Assembly: GCF_014649695.1 (NCBI RefSeq)
Contig: NZ_BMTN01000001.1
Location: 248,001-312,000 of the forward strand
From: Streptomyces kurssanovii
GTDB lineage: Bacteria; Actinomycetota; Actinomycetes; Streptomycetales; Streptomycetaceae
Direction of reading: 5' to 3'
Length of the DNA: 64,000 nt
Position 1 is the first letter of the stretch, and each line of letters starts with the position of its first letter. Made by a program: the position numbers and the translations under genes. The notes below the pieces were generated by a model. The model saw only the letters and a list, made by a program, of their open reading frames with translations, was not told the origin of the DNA and searched no databases. Shown in pieces: positions 9,278 to 17,200 of the stretch.

Positions 9278-10816
9278 ATGCTGCTCGCCCGCGTCGCCGA
9301 AGTGTCCCGTGAGGTGGCCGCCACATCGGCCCGTTCGCGCAAGATCGCCGCGCTGGCGGACCTCTTCGAGGAGGCCTGGCCGGAGGATGTCGCCCTGGTG
9401 ATCTCGTACCTGGCCGGGCGGGTGCCCCAGGGCCGCATCGGGATCGGCTGGAGCGTCCTCAAGGAGTCCGTGCCGCCCGCCGCCGTGCCGTCCCTCACCG
9501 TGGGCGGGACAGACGCCGCGCTCGCGGCCCTCGCCCAGGTCTCAGGCCCCGGCGCCCAGGCGGAACGCCGCGCCCGCGTGCACCGGCTGATGTCGGCGGC
9601 CACCGCCGAGGAGCAGGAGTTCCTCGTACGGCTCCTCACCGGCGAGGTCCGTCAGGGCGCCCTGGACGCCGTCGCGCTGGAGGCCGTCGCGAAGGCTGCG
9701 GGGGCTCCGTCGGCGGACGTGCGCCGCGCCGTCATGCTGGAGGGGTCACTGCCGCGCGTCGCGGCGGCGCTGCTCGCCGGAGGCCCGGCGGCACTCGAGC
9801 AGTTCCGGCTGCGGGTCGGCAACCCCGTGCAGCCCATGCTCGCCCACAGCGCGAAATCCGTGACCGAGGCCGTCGGGGCCCTGGGCGCCGCCTGTGTCGT
9901 CGAGGAGAAACTCGACGGCATCCGCGTGCAGGTGCACCGCGACGGGACCGATGTCCGGATCTTCACCAGGTCCCTCGACGACATCACGGACCGGCTGCCC
10001 GAAGTGGCCCAGCGGACACGGGAGATGACGGGCGACCGGTTCATCCTCGACGGGGAGGTCATCGCGATGGCCGCCGACGGCAGGCCCGTCCCCTTCCAGG
10101 ACATCGCCTCCCGCGTGGGCTCGCGCCTCGACGTCGAAGCGGCCCGCACCACCCTGCCGCTGTACCCGGTGTACTTCGACGTCCTCGCCTCCGACGGGGA
10201 GCCGGCGCTCGACCTGCCAGGCCGTGAACGCCACCGGATCCTCGCCCGGCTCGTCCCCGAACCGACGCGGGTGCGGCGCACGGTCGTCGAGGACCCGTCC
10301 GATCCCGCGCAGGTCGCCGCCGCGGAGGAGTTCTTCACCGCGACCCTGGACCTGGGGCACGAGGGTGTCCTCGTCAAGGCCCTGGACGCGCCGTACAGTG
10401 CCGGCCGCCGCGGCCGCTCATGGCTCAAGGTCAAGCCGGTCCACACCCTCGACCTGGTGGTCCTGGCCGTCGAACGGGGCCACGGCAGGCGCACCGGACT
10501 GCTCTCCAACCTCCACCTCGGCGCCCGCTCGCCCGACGGCGGCTTCGTGATGCTCGGCAAGACCTTCAAGGGCCTCACCGACGAGATGCTGCGCCGGCAG
10601 ACCGAGATGCTCGGGGAACTGGCCGTCGAGGACGACGGGTTCACCGTGCGCGTCCGGCCGGAACTGGTCGTGGAGGTCGCCTACGACGGGCTCCAGCGGT
10701 CCACCCGCTACCCGGCGGGCGTCGCCCTGCGGTTCGCGCGGGTGCTGCGCCACCGGCCGGACAAGTCCGCCGCGGAGGCCGACACGATCGAACAGGTCCT
10801 GGCCGCCGGCCGCTGA
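9278..10816 (+). CDS. ATP-dependent DNA ligase (archaeal/LigB type)
   Basis: A 512-residue nick-sealing ligase. Residues 1-190 are the helical DNA-binding domain. Motif I is EEKLDGIRVQ, with the lysine nucleophile K211 that becomes adenylated. Later nucleotidyltransferase motifs are visible (FILDGEVIA, and SWLKVKP as motif V), followed by the OB-fold. It is distinct from the NAD-dependent housekeeping LigA and from Ku-linked LigD. I chose ATG 9278 because the family alignment starts there; the frame is open further upstream without homology. It is probably an accessory repair ligase, transcribed alone, and ends before a 34-bp tandem repeat. Confidence 0.92.
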   Translation: MLLARVAEVSREVAATSARSRKIAALADLFEEAWPEDVALVISYLAGRVPQGRIGIGWSVLKESVPPAAVPSLTVGGTDAALAALAQVSGPGAQAERRARVHRLMSAATAEEQEFLVRLLTGEVRQGALDAVALEAVAKAAGAPSADVRRAVMLEGSLPRVAAALLAGGPAALEQFRLRVGNPVQPMLAHSAKSVTEAVGALGAACVVEEKLDGIRVQVHRDGTDVRIFTRSLDDITDRLPEVAQRTREMTGDRFILDGEVIAMAADGRPVPFQDIASRVGSRLDVEAARTTLPLYPVYFDVLASDGEPALDLPGRERHRILARLVPEPTRVRRTVVEDPSDPAQVAAAEEFFTATLDLGHEGVLVKALDAPYSAGRRGRSWLKVKPVHTLDLVVLAVERGHGRRTGLLSNLHLGARSPDGGFVMLGKTFKGLTDEMLRRQTEMLGELAVEDDGFTVRVRPELVVEVAYDGLQRSTRYPAGVALRFARVLRHRPDKSAAEADTIEQVLAAGR

Positions 10817-10822
10817 TCCGCG

Positions 10823-10918
10823 CCCGGCGCCGGAACCCGCTCGCGCCGGCGGCGCGCCCGGTGCCAGGACCTGCTCGCGCCCGGCGGCGCCCCGGGCCGG
10901 AACCTGTTCGCGGCCGCG
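10823..10918. repeat. 34-bp tandem repeat, about three copies
   Basis: Two full 34-bp units (10823-10856 and 10857-10890) and a diverged third from 10891 share the order CCCGG, GGAACC or GGACCT, then GCTCGCG. They fill the whole space between the convergent ligase and FBP-domain genes and may also form the hairpins that terminate both transcripts. Confidence 0.6.
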
Positions 10919-10932
10919 TACGGCCCCGCTGC

Positions 10933-11439
10933 TCAGCGCAGGCCGAGCACCTTGTCGGCGAAGGCCCACAGATTGCCCGTGGTCCGTTCGATCTGCTCCT
11001 CCAGCGTGAGGTTCTCCTCGTAGCGTCCGTGGCGCAGTTTCGGCTGCCTCTTGCCGCGGATGTACAGCGAGCAGGCCAGATCGGCGCACAGATACGTGCC
11101 GACCGTGTTCCCCTCCCGGCCCGCCGCGCCGGCCAGCGGCGCCGCGAACAGGGTCACCCCCGACGAGGCGTGAGCGGTGAGGCACGCCTGGCACATGCTC
11201 GACTTCACCGCACTGGTCCGTCCGGTGGACGGCACGCGGAGTGTGATGCCGACCGGTCCGTCCTCCCGCGGCAGCACCAGATGCGCCTTCAGCGGTGCCC
11301 CTGGATCGACCCAGCCCAGGAAGTCCAGGTCGCACCAGGGGAGTTCGGCGAAGTCGACGGGCAGGCGCATACGCGTCGCCTCCCCCTTGGTGCAGTTCAC
11401 GAAGGAGGCACGGATCTGTTTGTCGGTCAATGGTTCCAC
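10933..11439 (-). CDS. FBP-domain (EF-G-binding, FusB-like) zinc protein
   Basis: About 168 residues. The C-terminal half carries the treble-clef zinc finger of the FBP/FusB family: CQAC at about residues 88-91 and CADLAC at about 123-128. Family members bind elongation factor G; the staphylococcal proteins confer fusidic acid resistance, while actinobacterial ones have no established role. The N-terminal helix EPLTDKQIRASFVNCTKGEA is typical. I chose GTG 11439, since upstream codons to 11475 look unrelated, but no strong ribosome-binding site decides it. Convergent with the ligase, divergent from the pterin dehydratase. Confidence 0.75.
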   Translation of the reverse strand: MEPLTDKQIRASFVNCTKGEATRMRLPVDFAELPWCDLDFLGWVDPGAPLKAHLVLPREDGPVGITLRVPSTGRTSAVKSSMCQACLTAHASSGVTLFAAPLAGAAGREGNTVGTYLCADLACSLYIRGKRQPKLRHGRYEENLTLEEQIERTTGNLWAFADKVLGLR

Positions 11440-11541
11440 TCGGTGGAACGTACACAGCGTGGCTCGTGCAGGCACCCGATTTATCGGGCATCGGATCTAT
11501 GGTGTTCCCGTCCGCCGCCCCCTGCCGGAAGGATCCTTGCC

Positions 11542-11844
11542 ATGCCCACAGAGCCGCTGTCGCAGAAGGAGATCGAGGACCGGCTCCGGGAGCTTCCCGG
11601 CTGGTCCCTGGAAGGCGACAGGATCGCCCGCTCCTACCGCCTCGACTCGCACTTCGCGGCGACCGCCCTGGTCGTCCACATCGCCCAGATCCAGGAGGAG
11701 CTGAACCACCACTCCGACCTCACCCTCGGCTACAACACGGTCGCCCTGACCATCCAGTCGCACGACGTGAACGCCCTGACGGAACGCGACTTCGCTCTGG
11801 CCGAGCGCGTCGAGCAGGTCGCCCCGGCCCACGGGGCGAACTAG
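11542..11844 (+). CDS. 4a-hydroxytetrahydrobiopterin dehydratase (pterin carbinolamine dehydratase)
   Basis: A 100-residue cytosolic enzyme that dehydrates 4a-hydroxy-tetrahydropterin during cofactor recycling. The signature is ELNHHSDLTLGYNTV followed by IQSHDVNALTERD, with the catalytic histidines in the HH and SHD positions. Length is exactly that of the family. The start follows GGAAGGA. No aromatic amino-acid hydroxylase is nearby, so its partner lies elsewhere or it has a different role. Confidence 0.9.
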   Translation: MPTEPLSQKEIEDRLRELPGWSLEGDRIARSYRLDSHFAATALVVHIAQIQEELNHHSDLTLGYNTVALTIQSHDVNALTERDFALAERVEQVAPAHGAN

Positions 11845-11894
11845 ACCGCGAAAAGCGGCAGCCGTCCGCCCGCCGGTCGGGCATGCTCCCGGTC

Positions 11895-12632
11895 ATGCTC
11901 GATTACGACTGTGAGGCCGAGGCGTACGACGCCACCCGCGGTGGCGTGCCCAGGGCGGAGGCCGCCGCCGCCGCGGTCCTCGGCCTGGTGCCGGACCGGG
12001 CGGGCACGCTGCTCGACATCGGCTGCGGCACCGGCCTGGTGACCGAGCGGCTGCGCCGCCCGGGGCTGCTGGTGCTCGGCTGCGACGGTTCGTACGGAAT
12101 GGCCCGCAAGGCCGCGGGCCGCATCGGCGGCGCCGTGGTCCTCGGCGACGTACGGCGGCTGCCGCTGCGCGACGCGGCCGTGGACGCGGTCAGCGCCGTG
12201 TGGCTGCTGCACCTCGTGCCCCGGTCCGCGGCGGTCGTCGCGGAGGCCGCCCGGGTGCTCAGGCCCGGCGGGGTGTTCGTCACCACCGTCGACAAGGACG
12301 CCGGTCACGACGTGGACAGCGACATCGACACCGTCCTGCGCCCCCATCGCTCCTTCGCCGCCGCCTCCGACCGCGCCGACAGGATCGAGGAGTACGCCGC
12401 GGCGCACGGCCTGCGGCCCGCGGGCGGCGCGCGGTTCACCGGACACGGCCAGGGCCGCACACCCCGGGGCGCCGCCACCGCCCTGGCGGCGGGACGCTTC
12501 CGCTCCTGGTTCGCCGACAGGGACGGCGCGACGGCCCGCGCGCTCGCCGCGGAACTGGCGCTGCTGCCCGGCCAGGACAGCCGCCGCCCCGACCCGTCGT
12601 ACACCGTGCGGGCGTTCCGCAAGGAAGGCTGA
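11895..12632 (+). CDS. Class I SAM-dependent methyltransferase
   Basis: A 245-residue Rossmann-type methyltransferase. Motif I is LLDIGCGTGLVTERL. The acidic residue after strand 2 is in GCDGSYGMA. Motif II/III includes LPLRDAAVDAVSAVWLLHLV, and RVLRPGGVFVTT is the usual post-motif III strand. The substrate is unknown. ATG 11895 (MLDYDCEAEAYDATRGG) is preferred; ATG 11883 would add four residues. It starts 50 bp after the pterin dehydratase and ends 88 bp before the AraC gene, all rightward. Confidence 0.85.
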   Translation: MLDYDCEAEAYDATRGGVPRAEAAAAAVLGLVPDRAGTLLDIGCGTGLVTERLRRPGLLVLGCDGSYGMARKAAGRIGGAVVLGDVRRLPLRDAAVDAVSAVWLLHLVPRSAAVVAEAARVLRPGGVFVTTVDKDAGHDVDSDIDTVLRPHRSFAAASDRADRIEEYAAAHGLRPAGGARFTGHGQGRTPRGAATALAAGRFRSWFADRDGATARALAAELALLPGQDSRRPDPSYTVRAFRKEG

Positions 12633-12720
12633 CGCGGCCGGCGGTCCCGCACGCCGTCGCCGGTGTCGTCGGCAGGTGTCGAGGCCGTGCCGGCATACGC
12701 GTCCGTCTACGCTGGTGGCC

Positions 12721-13683
12721 ATGGACGCTCTCGCCGGACTTCTGGACGGGCCGCGGGCCAGGGGGGCTTTTCTGCTGCGCATGGTGATGGAGCCGCCGTG
12801 GTCCGTGCACATCGACGACGAGGCCCCGCTCTGTCTCATGTGCGTCACTCACGGGGAGTCGTGGATCGCCCCGGCCTCCGGCGAACCGGTGTTGCTACGG
12901 CCCGGCGACGTGGCGATCGCACGCGGACCGGAGCCCTACACGGTCTCCCACGCGCCCGGAGCGGAGCCGCAGGCGAGGATCGGACCCGGCGGCACGTGCC
13001 ACACCCTCCAGGGGGAACCGCTCGCGCAGGCCATGCGGCTCGGCGTGCGGACCTGGGGCAACGCGCCCGACGGCTCGACCTCCATGCTGATCGGCACCTA
13101 CCAGATGAAGGGCGAGGTCAGCGGCCGGCTGCTGGACGCGCTGCCGCCGCTGCTGCACCTGTCGGCCGAGGTGTGGAACCACCCGCTGACGGCCGTGCTC
13201 GACGAGGAGATCGCCCGTGACGACCCCGGCCAGAGCGTGGTCCTCGACCGGGTGCTGGACCTGCTGCTGATCGCGGTGCTGCGCACGTGGTTCTCCCGCC
13301 CGGACGCGGAGGCCCCCGCCTGGTACCGGGCCATGGGCGACCCCGTGGTCGGGCAGGCGCTGCGGCTGATCCAGAACAGCCCGGCCCGCCCCTGGACCGT
13401 CGCGACGCTGGCCGCCGAGTGCGGGGTCTCCCGGGCGGCGCTCGCCCGGCGCTTCAACGACCTCGTCGGCGAGCCCCCGATGGCGTACCTCACCGGCTGG
13501 CGGCTCGCGCTCGCCGCCGATCTGCTGCGCGAGAGCGACGCGACGGTGGAGGCGGTGGCCAGGAAGGTCGGCTACAGCGGCTCGTTCGCGCTGAGCGCCG
13601 CCTTCAAGCGGGTTCGGGGCGTCAGCCCGCAGGAGCACCGAACGGGTGGTGCTTTGCCGGAACGGCAACAAAGCTCGCCGTAA
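12721..13683 (+). CDS. AraC-family regulator with cupin sensor
   Basis: A 320-residue regulator. Residues 1-190 are an AraC-type cupin (cupin_6) sensor with RPGDVAIARGPEPYTVSH. Residues about 210-310 hold two helix-turn-helices: TVATLAAECGVSRAALARRF and EAVARKVGYSGSFALSAAFK, then the family end GVSPQEHR. The start codon is ATG 12721. The gene lies only 27 bp upstream of the next methyltransferase, so co-expression is likely. It may sense the substrate or product of that enzyme (inference from position). Confidence 0.88.
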   Translation: MDALAGLLDGPRARGAFLLRMVMEPPWSVHIDDEAPLCLMCVTHGESWIAPASGEPVLLRPGDVAIARGPEPYTVSHAPGAEPQARIGPGGTCHTLQGEPLAQAMRLGVRTWGNAPDGSTSMLIGTYQMKGEVSGRLLDALPPLLHLSAEVWNHPLTAVLDEEIARDDPGQSVVLDRVLDLLLIAVLRTWFSRPDAEAPAWYRAMGDPVVGQALRLIQNSPARPWTVATLAAECGVSRAALARRFNDLVGEPPMAYLTGWRLALAADLLRESDATVEAVARKVGYSGSFALSAAFKRVRGVSPQEHRTGGALPERQQSSP

Positions 13684-13710
13684 TCGCAGGTCCCGGTCCA
13701 CTCTGTGGCC

Positions 13711-14574
13711 ATGAGCCATCACCACGACTCCACACACATCGACTGGGACGAGCACGCGCAGCTGCTCGAGCAGGGCGCGGAGCTGCAGAGCCCCATGTAC
13801 CGGCAGACGGCCGACTGGCTGCGCGAGCTGGTGCCGGCCGGCGCCGTCCGGCGCGTTCTCGACATCGGCAGCGGACCGGGAGTGATCACCGGGCTGCTGG
13901 CGGAGGCGTTCCCGTACGCCGAGGTCGTCGCCGTGGACGCCGCCGGGCCGCTGCTGGAACGGGCACAGGCACGTGCCGCCCGCAACGGCCAGGCCGACCG
14001 TGTGCGTACGCATCGCGCCGAACTGCCCGACGGCATCGAGGACCTGGGGGAGGCGGACCTCGTCTGGGCGGCAGGATCCGTGCACCACCTGGGCGACCAG
14101 CGCGCCGCGCTCGGGGCGCTGGCCCGCCTGGTGCGGCCGGGCGGTCTGGTCGCCGTACTCGAGGGCGGGCTGCCGGCCCGCCATCTGCCGCGCGACTTCG
14201 GGATCGGCAGGCCCGGCCTGGAGAGCCGGGTCGGTGCCGCCGTCGACGAGTGGTTCGCGCGGATGCGGTCGGAGCTTCCCGGTGCGAAGGACGAGGTCGA
14301 GGACTGGCGGGCACTGCTCGCCGCGTCGGGGCTGACGCCGAGCGGTACGCGCTCCTTCCTCCTCGACATCCCGGCGCCCGTGCCGGCGGCGGTGCGGGCG
14401 CAGCTGCTGTCCGCCTTCGCGTGGCAGCGCCGGCTGGTCGAAGGGCTGCTGCCGGACGAGGACATCGCGGTCCTGGACCGGTTGCTCGACCCCGAGGACC
14501 CGGAAGGGCTGCTGCGGCGGTCCGACGCGTACATGCTGTCCGCGCGCACCGTGTTCACGGCCCGCAGGGACTGA
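13711..14574 (+). CDS. Class I SAM-dependent methyltransferase downstream of AraC regulator
   Basis: A 287-residue methyltransferase with an unusual His-rich start (MSHHHDSTHIDWDEH). Motif I is VLDIGSGPGVITGLLAEAFP, the strand-2 acidic residue is in VVAVDAAGPLL, and the motif IV region is ADLVWAAGSVHHLGD. A GTG at 13705 is in frame two codons upstream. Unlike the enzyme at 11895 it has a long C-terminal helical part. The substrate is unknown; the AraC gene 27 bp upstream is its probable regulator. Confidence 0.85.
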   Translation: MSHHHDSTHIDWDEHAQLLEQGAELQSPMYRQTADWLRELVPAGAVRRVLDIGSGPGVITGLLAEAFPYAEVVAVDAAGPLLERAQARAARNGQADRVRTHRAELPDGIEDLGEADLVWAAGSVHHLGDQRAALGALARLVRPGGLVAVLEGGLPARHLPRDFGIGRPGLESRVGAAVDEWFARMRSELPGAKDEVEDWRALLAASGLTPSGTRSFLLDIPAPVPAAVRAQLLSAFAWQRRLVEGLLPDEDIAVLDRLLDPEDPEGLLRRSDAYMLSARTVFTARRD

Positions 14575-14645
14575 CCGGACAGGGAGCGAACCGGACGCGG
14601 GCCTCGGGAACGCGGAGCCGCGACCCGAACCCCGCTCCGGCCCCG

Positions 14646-15104
14646 TCAGGAGTGCACCGGCTCCAACCGCCACCACTGGCCGGGGGAGTCGGTGTCCTCC
14701 CACTGCTGGACGTTCGCCCCGTCCTCGCTCGAACCGCCGGCCACCTCCAGCAGCAGTCCGCTGATGAAGCTGACGATGGTCACCGTGCCCGGCGAGTCGA
14801 GATGCTGTTCGATGATCCACTCCTGGGCGCCGAAGTTGTTCGCCTTCCACTGCTGGACGTTGGCGCCGTTCTCCGTCGAGGCGTTCGCCACGTCGAGGCG
14901 CTTGCCACCGGCCACGTTGACGAAGTGGTACAGCCCGTTGCCGTTGGGCACGGGATCGATACGCCACTGCTGGGCGGGCGAACCGTTCTCCTTGCCCTGC
15001 TGGACGTTGACACCGCTGCCGCCGCGTCCCCCGAACACCTCCAGCAGCAGCCCGCTGCCGACGTTGCGCACCAGGTAGATCCCTGGCTCAAGTGGCCTGT
15101 TCAC
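14646..15104 (-). CDS. Ricin-type beta-trefoil lectin domain protein
   Basis: 152 residues forming a single R-type lectin beta-trefoil. Three internal repeats each end in a QxW-like motif (AQQWRIDP, AQEWIIEQ, GQWWRLEP), preceded by GxxLxVxGG segments. There is no visible signal peptide or catalytic domain, so it is a free-standing carbohydrate-binding domain that could be cytosolic or non-classically released. It lies downstream of the aldo/keto reductase on the same strand but is separated from it by a strong hairpin, so it probably has its own promoter. Confidence 0.85.
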   Translation of the reverse strand: MNRPLEPGIYLVRNVGSGLLLEVFGGRGGSGVNVQQGKENGSPAQQWRIDPVPNGNGLYHFVNVAGGKRLDVANASTENGANVQQWKANNFGAQEWIIEQHLDSPGTVTIVSFISGLLLEVAGGSSEDGANVQQWEDTDSPGQWWRLEPVHS

Positions 15105-15202
15105 GCTCCCCGCCTCCCGTCCGGCGCCTCCGGGTGGGAGGCGGGGATCATCGTCGCACCCGCCACCGACAGCGGCCCGCCGCGGCGGCGCCCCGACGTT
15201 CG

Positions 15203-15244
15203 ACAGCGAACGGCGGGCCGGTTCCCCGGTCCGCCGTTCGCTGT
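15203..15244. terminator. 19-bp hairpin terminator between aldo/keto reductase and lectin genes
   Basis: Left arm 15203-15221 and right arm 15226-15244 pair over 19 bp with one G-T pair and a TTCC loop. It follows the leftward aldo/keto reductase by 36 bp and should uncouple it from the lectin gene. Confidence 0.75.
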
Positions 15245-15279
15245 TCTCGAGGGCCCCGCGTGCCCCCGGCGTGGGCCGG

Positions 15280-16110
15280 TCAGGAGTTGACGTCCGCCGG
15301 GTCCGGACCGAGCCGCCGGCCCTCGTCCAGGGCGGTGAAGGCCGCCAGGTCGTCGGCGTCGAGTTCGAAGTCGAACACGTCGAAGTTCTCCTGGATCCGG
15401 GACGGGGTCACGGACTTGGGGATGACCACGTTCCCGACCTGGAGGTGCCAGCGCAGCACCACCTGGGCGGGTGTGCGGTCGTGCTTGCGGGCGACCGCGA
15501 CGACCGCGGGCGCCTGGAGGAGGTCCTTGCCCTGTCCGAGCGGCGACCAGGCCTCGGTGGCGATGCCGTGCTTCGCGTGGAAGTCCTTGAGCCCCGACTG
15601 CTGGAGCTGCGGGTGCAGCTCGACCTGGTTCACGGCGGGGACGACGGACGTCTCGCCGATGAGGCGCTCGAGGTCCTCGACGCGGAAGTTGGACACGCCG
15701 ATGGCCTTGGCGCGGCCGTCGGCGAGGATCTTCTCGAAGGCCTTGTACGTGTCCACGTAGGTGTCCCTGGCCGGCATCGGCCAGTGGATGAGGTACAGGT
15801 CGACGTAGTCGAGGCCGAGCTTGCCGAGCGAGTCGTCGAAGGCGCGCAGGGTCGAGTCGTACCCCTGGTCGGAGTTCCACAGCTTGGTGGTGACGAACAG
15901 CTCCTCGCGGGCGATCCCGGAGCCGGTGACGGCCTTGCCGGTGCCCGCTTCGTTCCCGTAGATGGCGGCGGTGTCGATGCTGCGGTAGCCCGCCTCCAAG
16001 GCGGTGGTGACCGTCTGCGCCGCTTCGCCGTCGGGCACCTGCCAGACACCGAAGCCGAGTTGCGGCATCGCGACGCCGTTGTTGAGGGTGATGAAGGGGA
16101 CCTTGCTCAC
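15280..16110 (-). CDS. Aldo/keto reductase
   Basis: A 276-residue NADPH-dependent carbonyl reductase of the bacterial 2,5-diketo-D-gluconate-reductase-like group. Catalytic tetrad visible: D and Y in SIDTAAIYGNE, K in VTTKLWN, H in LIHWPMP. The NADPH-binding end IPKSVTPSRIQEN is present. I chose GTG 16110 because AGGAT lies about nine bases upstream and the family start (VPFITLNNGVAMPQLGFG) follows; the ATG at 16155 lacks a good site. The natural substrate is unknown. Divergent from the secreted lyase-like gene. Confidence 0.92.
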   Translation of the reverse strand: MSKVPFITLNNGVAMPQLGFGVWQVPDGEAAQTVTTALEAGYRSIDTAAIYGNEAGTGKAVTGSGIAREELFVTTKLWNSDQGYDSTLRAFDDSLGKLGLDYVDLYLIHWPMPARDTYVDTYKAFEKILADGRAKAIGVSNFRVEDLERLIGETSVVPAVNQVELHPQLQQSGLKDFHAKHGIATEAWSPLGQGKDLLQAPAVVAVARKHDRTPAQVVLRWHLQVGNVVIPKSVTPSRIQENFDVFDFELDADDLAAFTALDEGRRLGPDPADVNS

Positions 16111-16416
16111 GAGCGGTCGATCCTTACGTCGTCGGTTGGGTACTCCCATGGTCAACGATCACCCGGGTGGACGCATTCCCGCCTTCGAAGTTGGCGCGAT
16201 ACCGCCCCGTCGTCCTCGGTCCAGACCATTGACCGCGACCCGTCAACGCGGGATTCTTCTTCAGATGACTGAACGACGCACACCGACATGAACCTTGGTG
16301 CGGTGTGCATCGCTCGGCGGAACTCCCGCCCCCACCTCTCAGGGGTCGTCGCGCTCCGGTCGCGGGACACGACACCGGTCGCCCGGCTGCCCCTTCCGCA
16401 GGGAAGGACCACCGAC

Positions 16417-17193
16417 ATGAACGCATCCCGCAGGGCGGTGCTCGGCGCGGCACTCGGCGGCGCGGTCGCGGCCGGACTGCCGGCGGCCCCCGCGAGCGCC
16501 GCCTCCTGGCAACTGCGCTGGTCACCCTCCGCGAGCCGCGACGGGCTCCGGGCCTTCGAGACGATCGAGGACGACCGGGCCGGCTCGCACCCGTCCGGCG
16601 CGCCCCACATCCGTACCGAGGGCGACAACTTCCGCTTCACCATGCACACGGCCGACCGTGACACGCACACCGACCGGCAGCGCCAGGAGGTCACCGGCTG
16701 CCGCGACGGCGACTCGTATCTCCGCTGGACGTCCGGACAGACCTGGCGGATCACCTACTCGATGCTCCTGCCCAGCTCGCTCAAGGCGACCACGACCTTC
16801 ACCCACATCATGCAGATGAAGCAGCCCGGCACCGGCACCTCACCGATCCTCGTGCAGTCGCTGCGGCGGGTCGGCGGCGTGCAGACCATCGAGCTCAAGG
16901 TGTTCACCGGTGACGTCCTCGTGGGCCGTACCGACCTCGGACCGCTCCACGACAAGTGGACCGACGTCGACCTCCGGATGAAGATCGGCAACGGCACGTC
17001 CGGCACCGTGCGCTGGATCCTCAAGAGCGGCGGCGCCACGGTGATCGACACGTCCACATCGGGCGTCGACACCTTCCTCGCCGACCGGGTCCGCCCCAAG
17101 TGGGGCATCTACCGCTCGCTCGGGGACACTTCCGGCTCGCTCCAGAACTGCCACATGCTGCTGACCCGTATGCGGGCCTACCAGCTCGTCTGA
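16417..17193 (+). CDS. Tat-exported polysaccharide-lyase-like protein
   Basis: A 258-residue secreted protein. It begins with a twin-arginine signal (SRRAVLGAALGGAVAAGLP...) cleaved near ASAASW. The mature part is beta-rich, resembling jelly-roll lyases of the glucuronan/alginate type ('polysaccharide lyase' Pfam group) and their inactive relatives: SYLRWTSGQTWRITYSMLLP, then THIMQMKQPGTG. It probably acts on or binds an acidic polysaccharide outside the cell; activity cannot be shown from sequence alone. The start follows GGGAAGGACC. Its stop lies 7 bp from the end of the convergent acyl-CoA ligase gene. Confidence 0.7.
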   Translation: MNASRRAVLGAALGGAVAAGLPAAPASAASWQLRWSPSASRDGLRAFETIEDDRAGSHPSGAPHIRTEGDNFRFTMHTADRDTHTDRQRQEVTGCRDGDSYLRWTSGQTWRITYSMLLPSSLKATTTFTHIMQMKQPGTGTSPILVQSLRRVGGVQTIELKVFTGDVLVGRTDLGPLHDKWTDVDLRMKIGNGTSGTVRWILKSGGATVIDTSTSGVDTFLADRVRPKWGIYRSLGDTSGSLQNCHMLLTRMRAYQLV

Positions 17194-17200
17194 GACCCGC

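Noticed and set aside
12895-14967. A 690-codon minus-strand frame opposite the AraC regulator and methyltransferase
   Set aside because: Arg/Gly/His-rich shadow of well-supported plus-strand genes.
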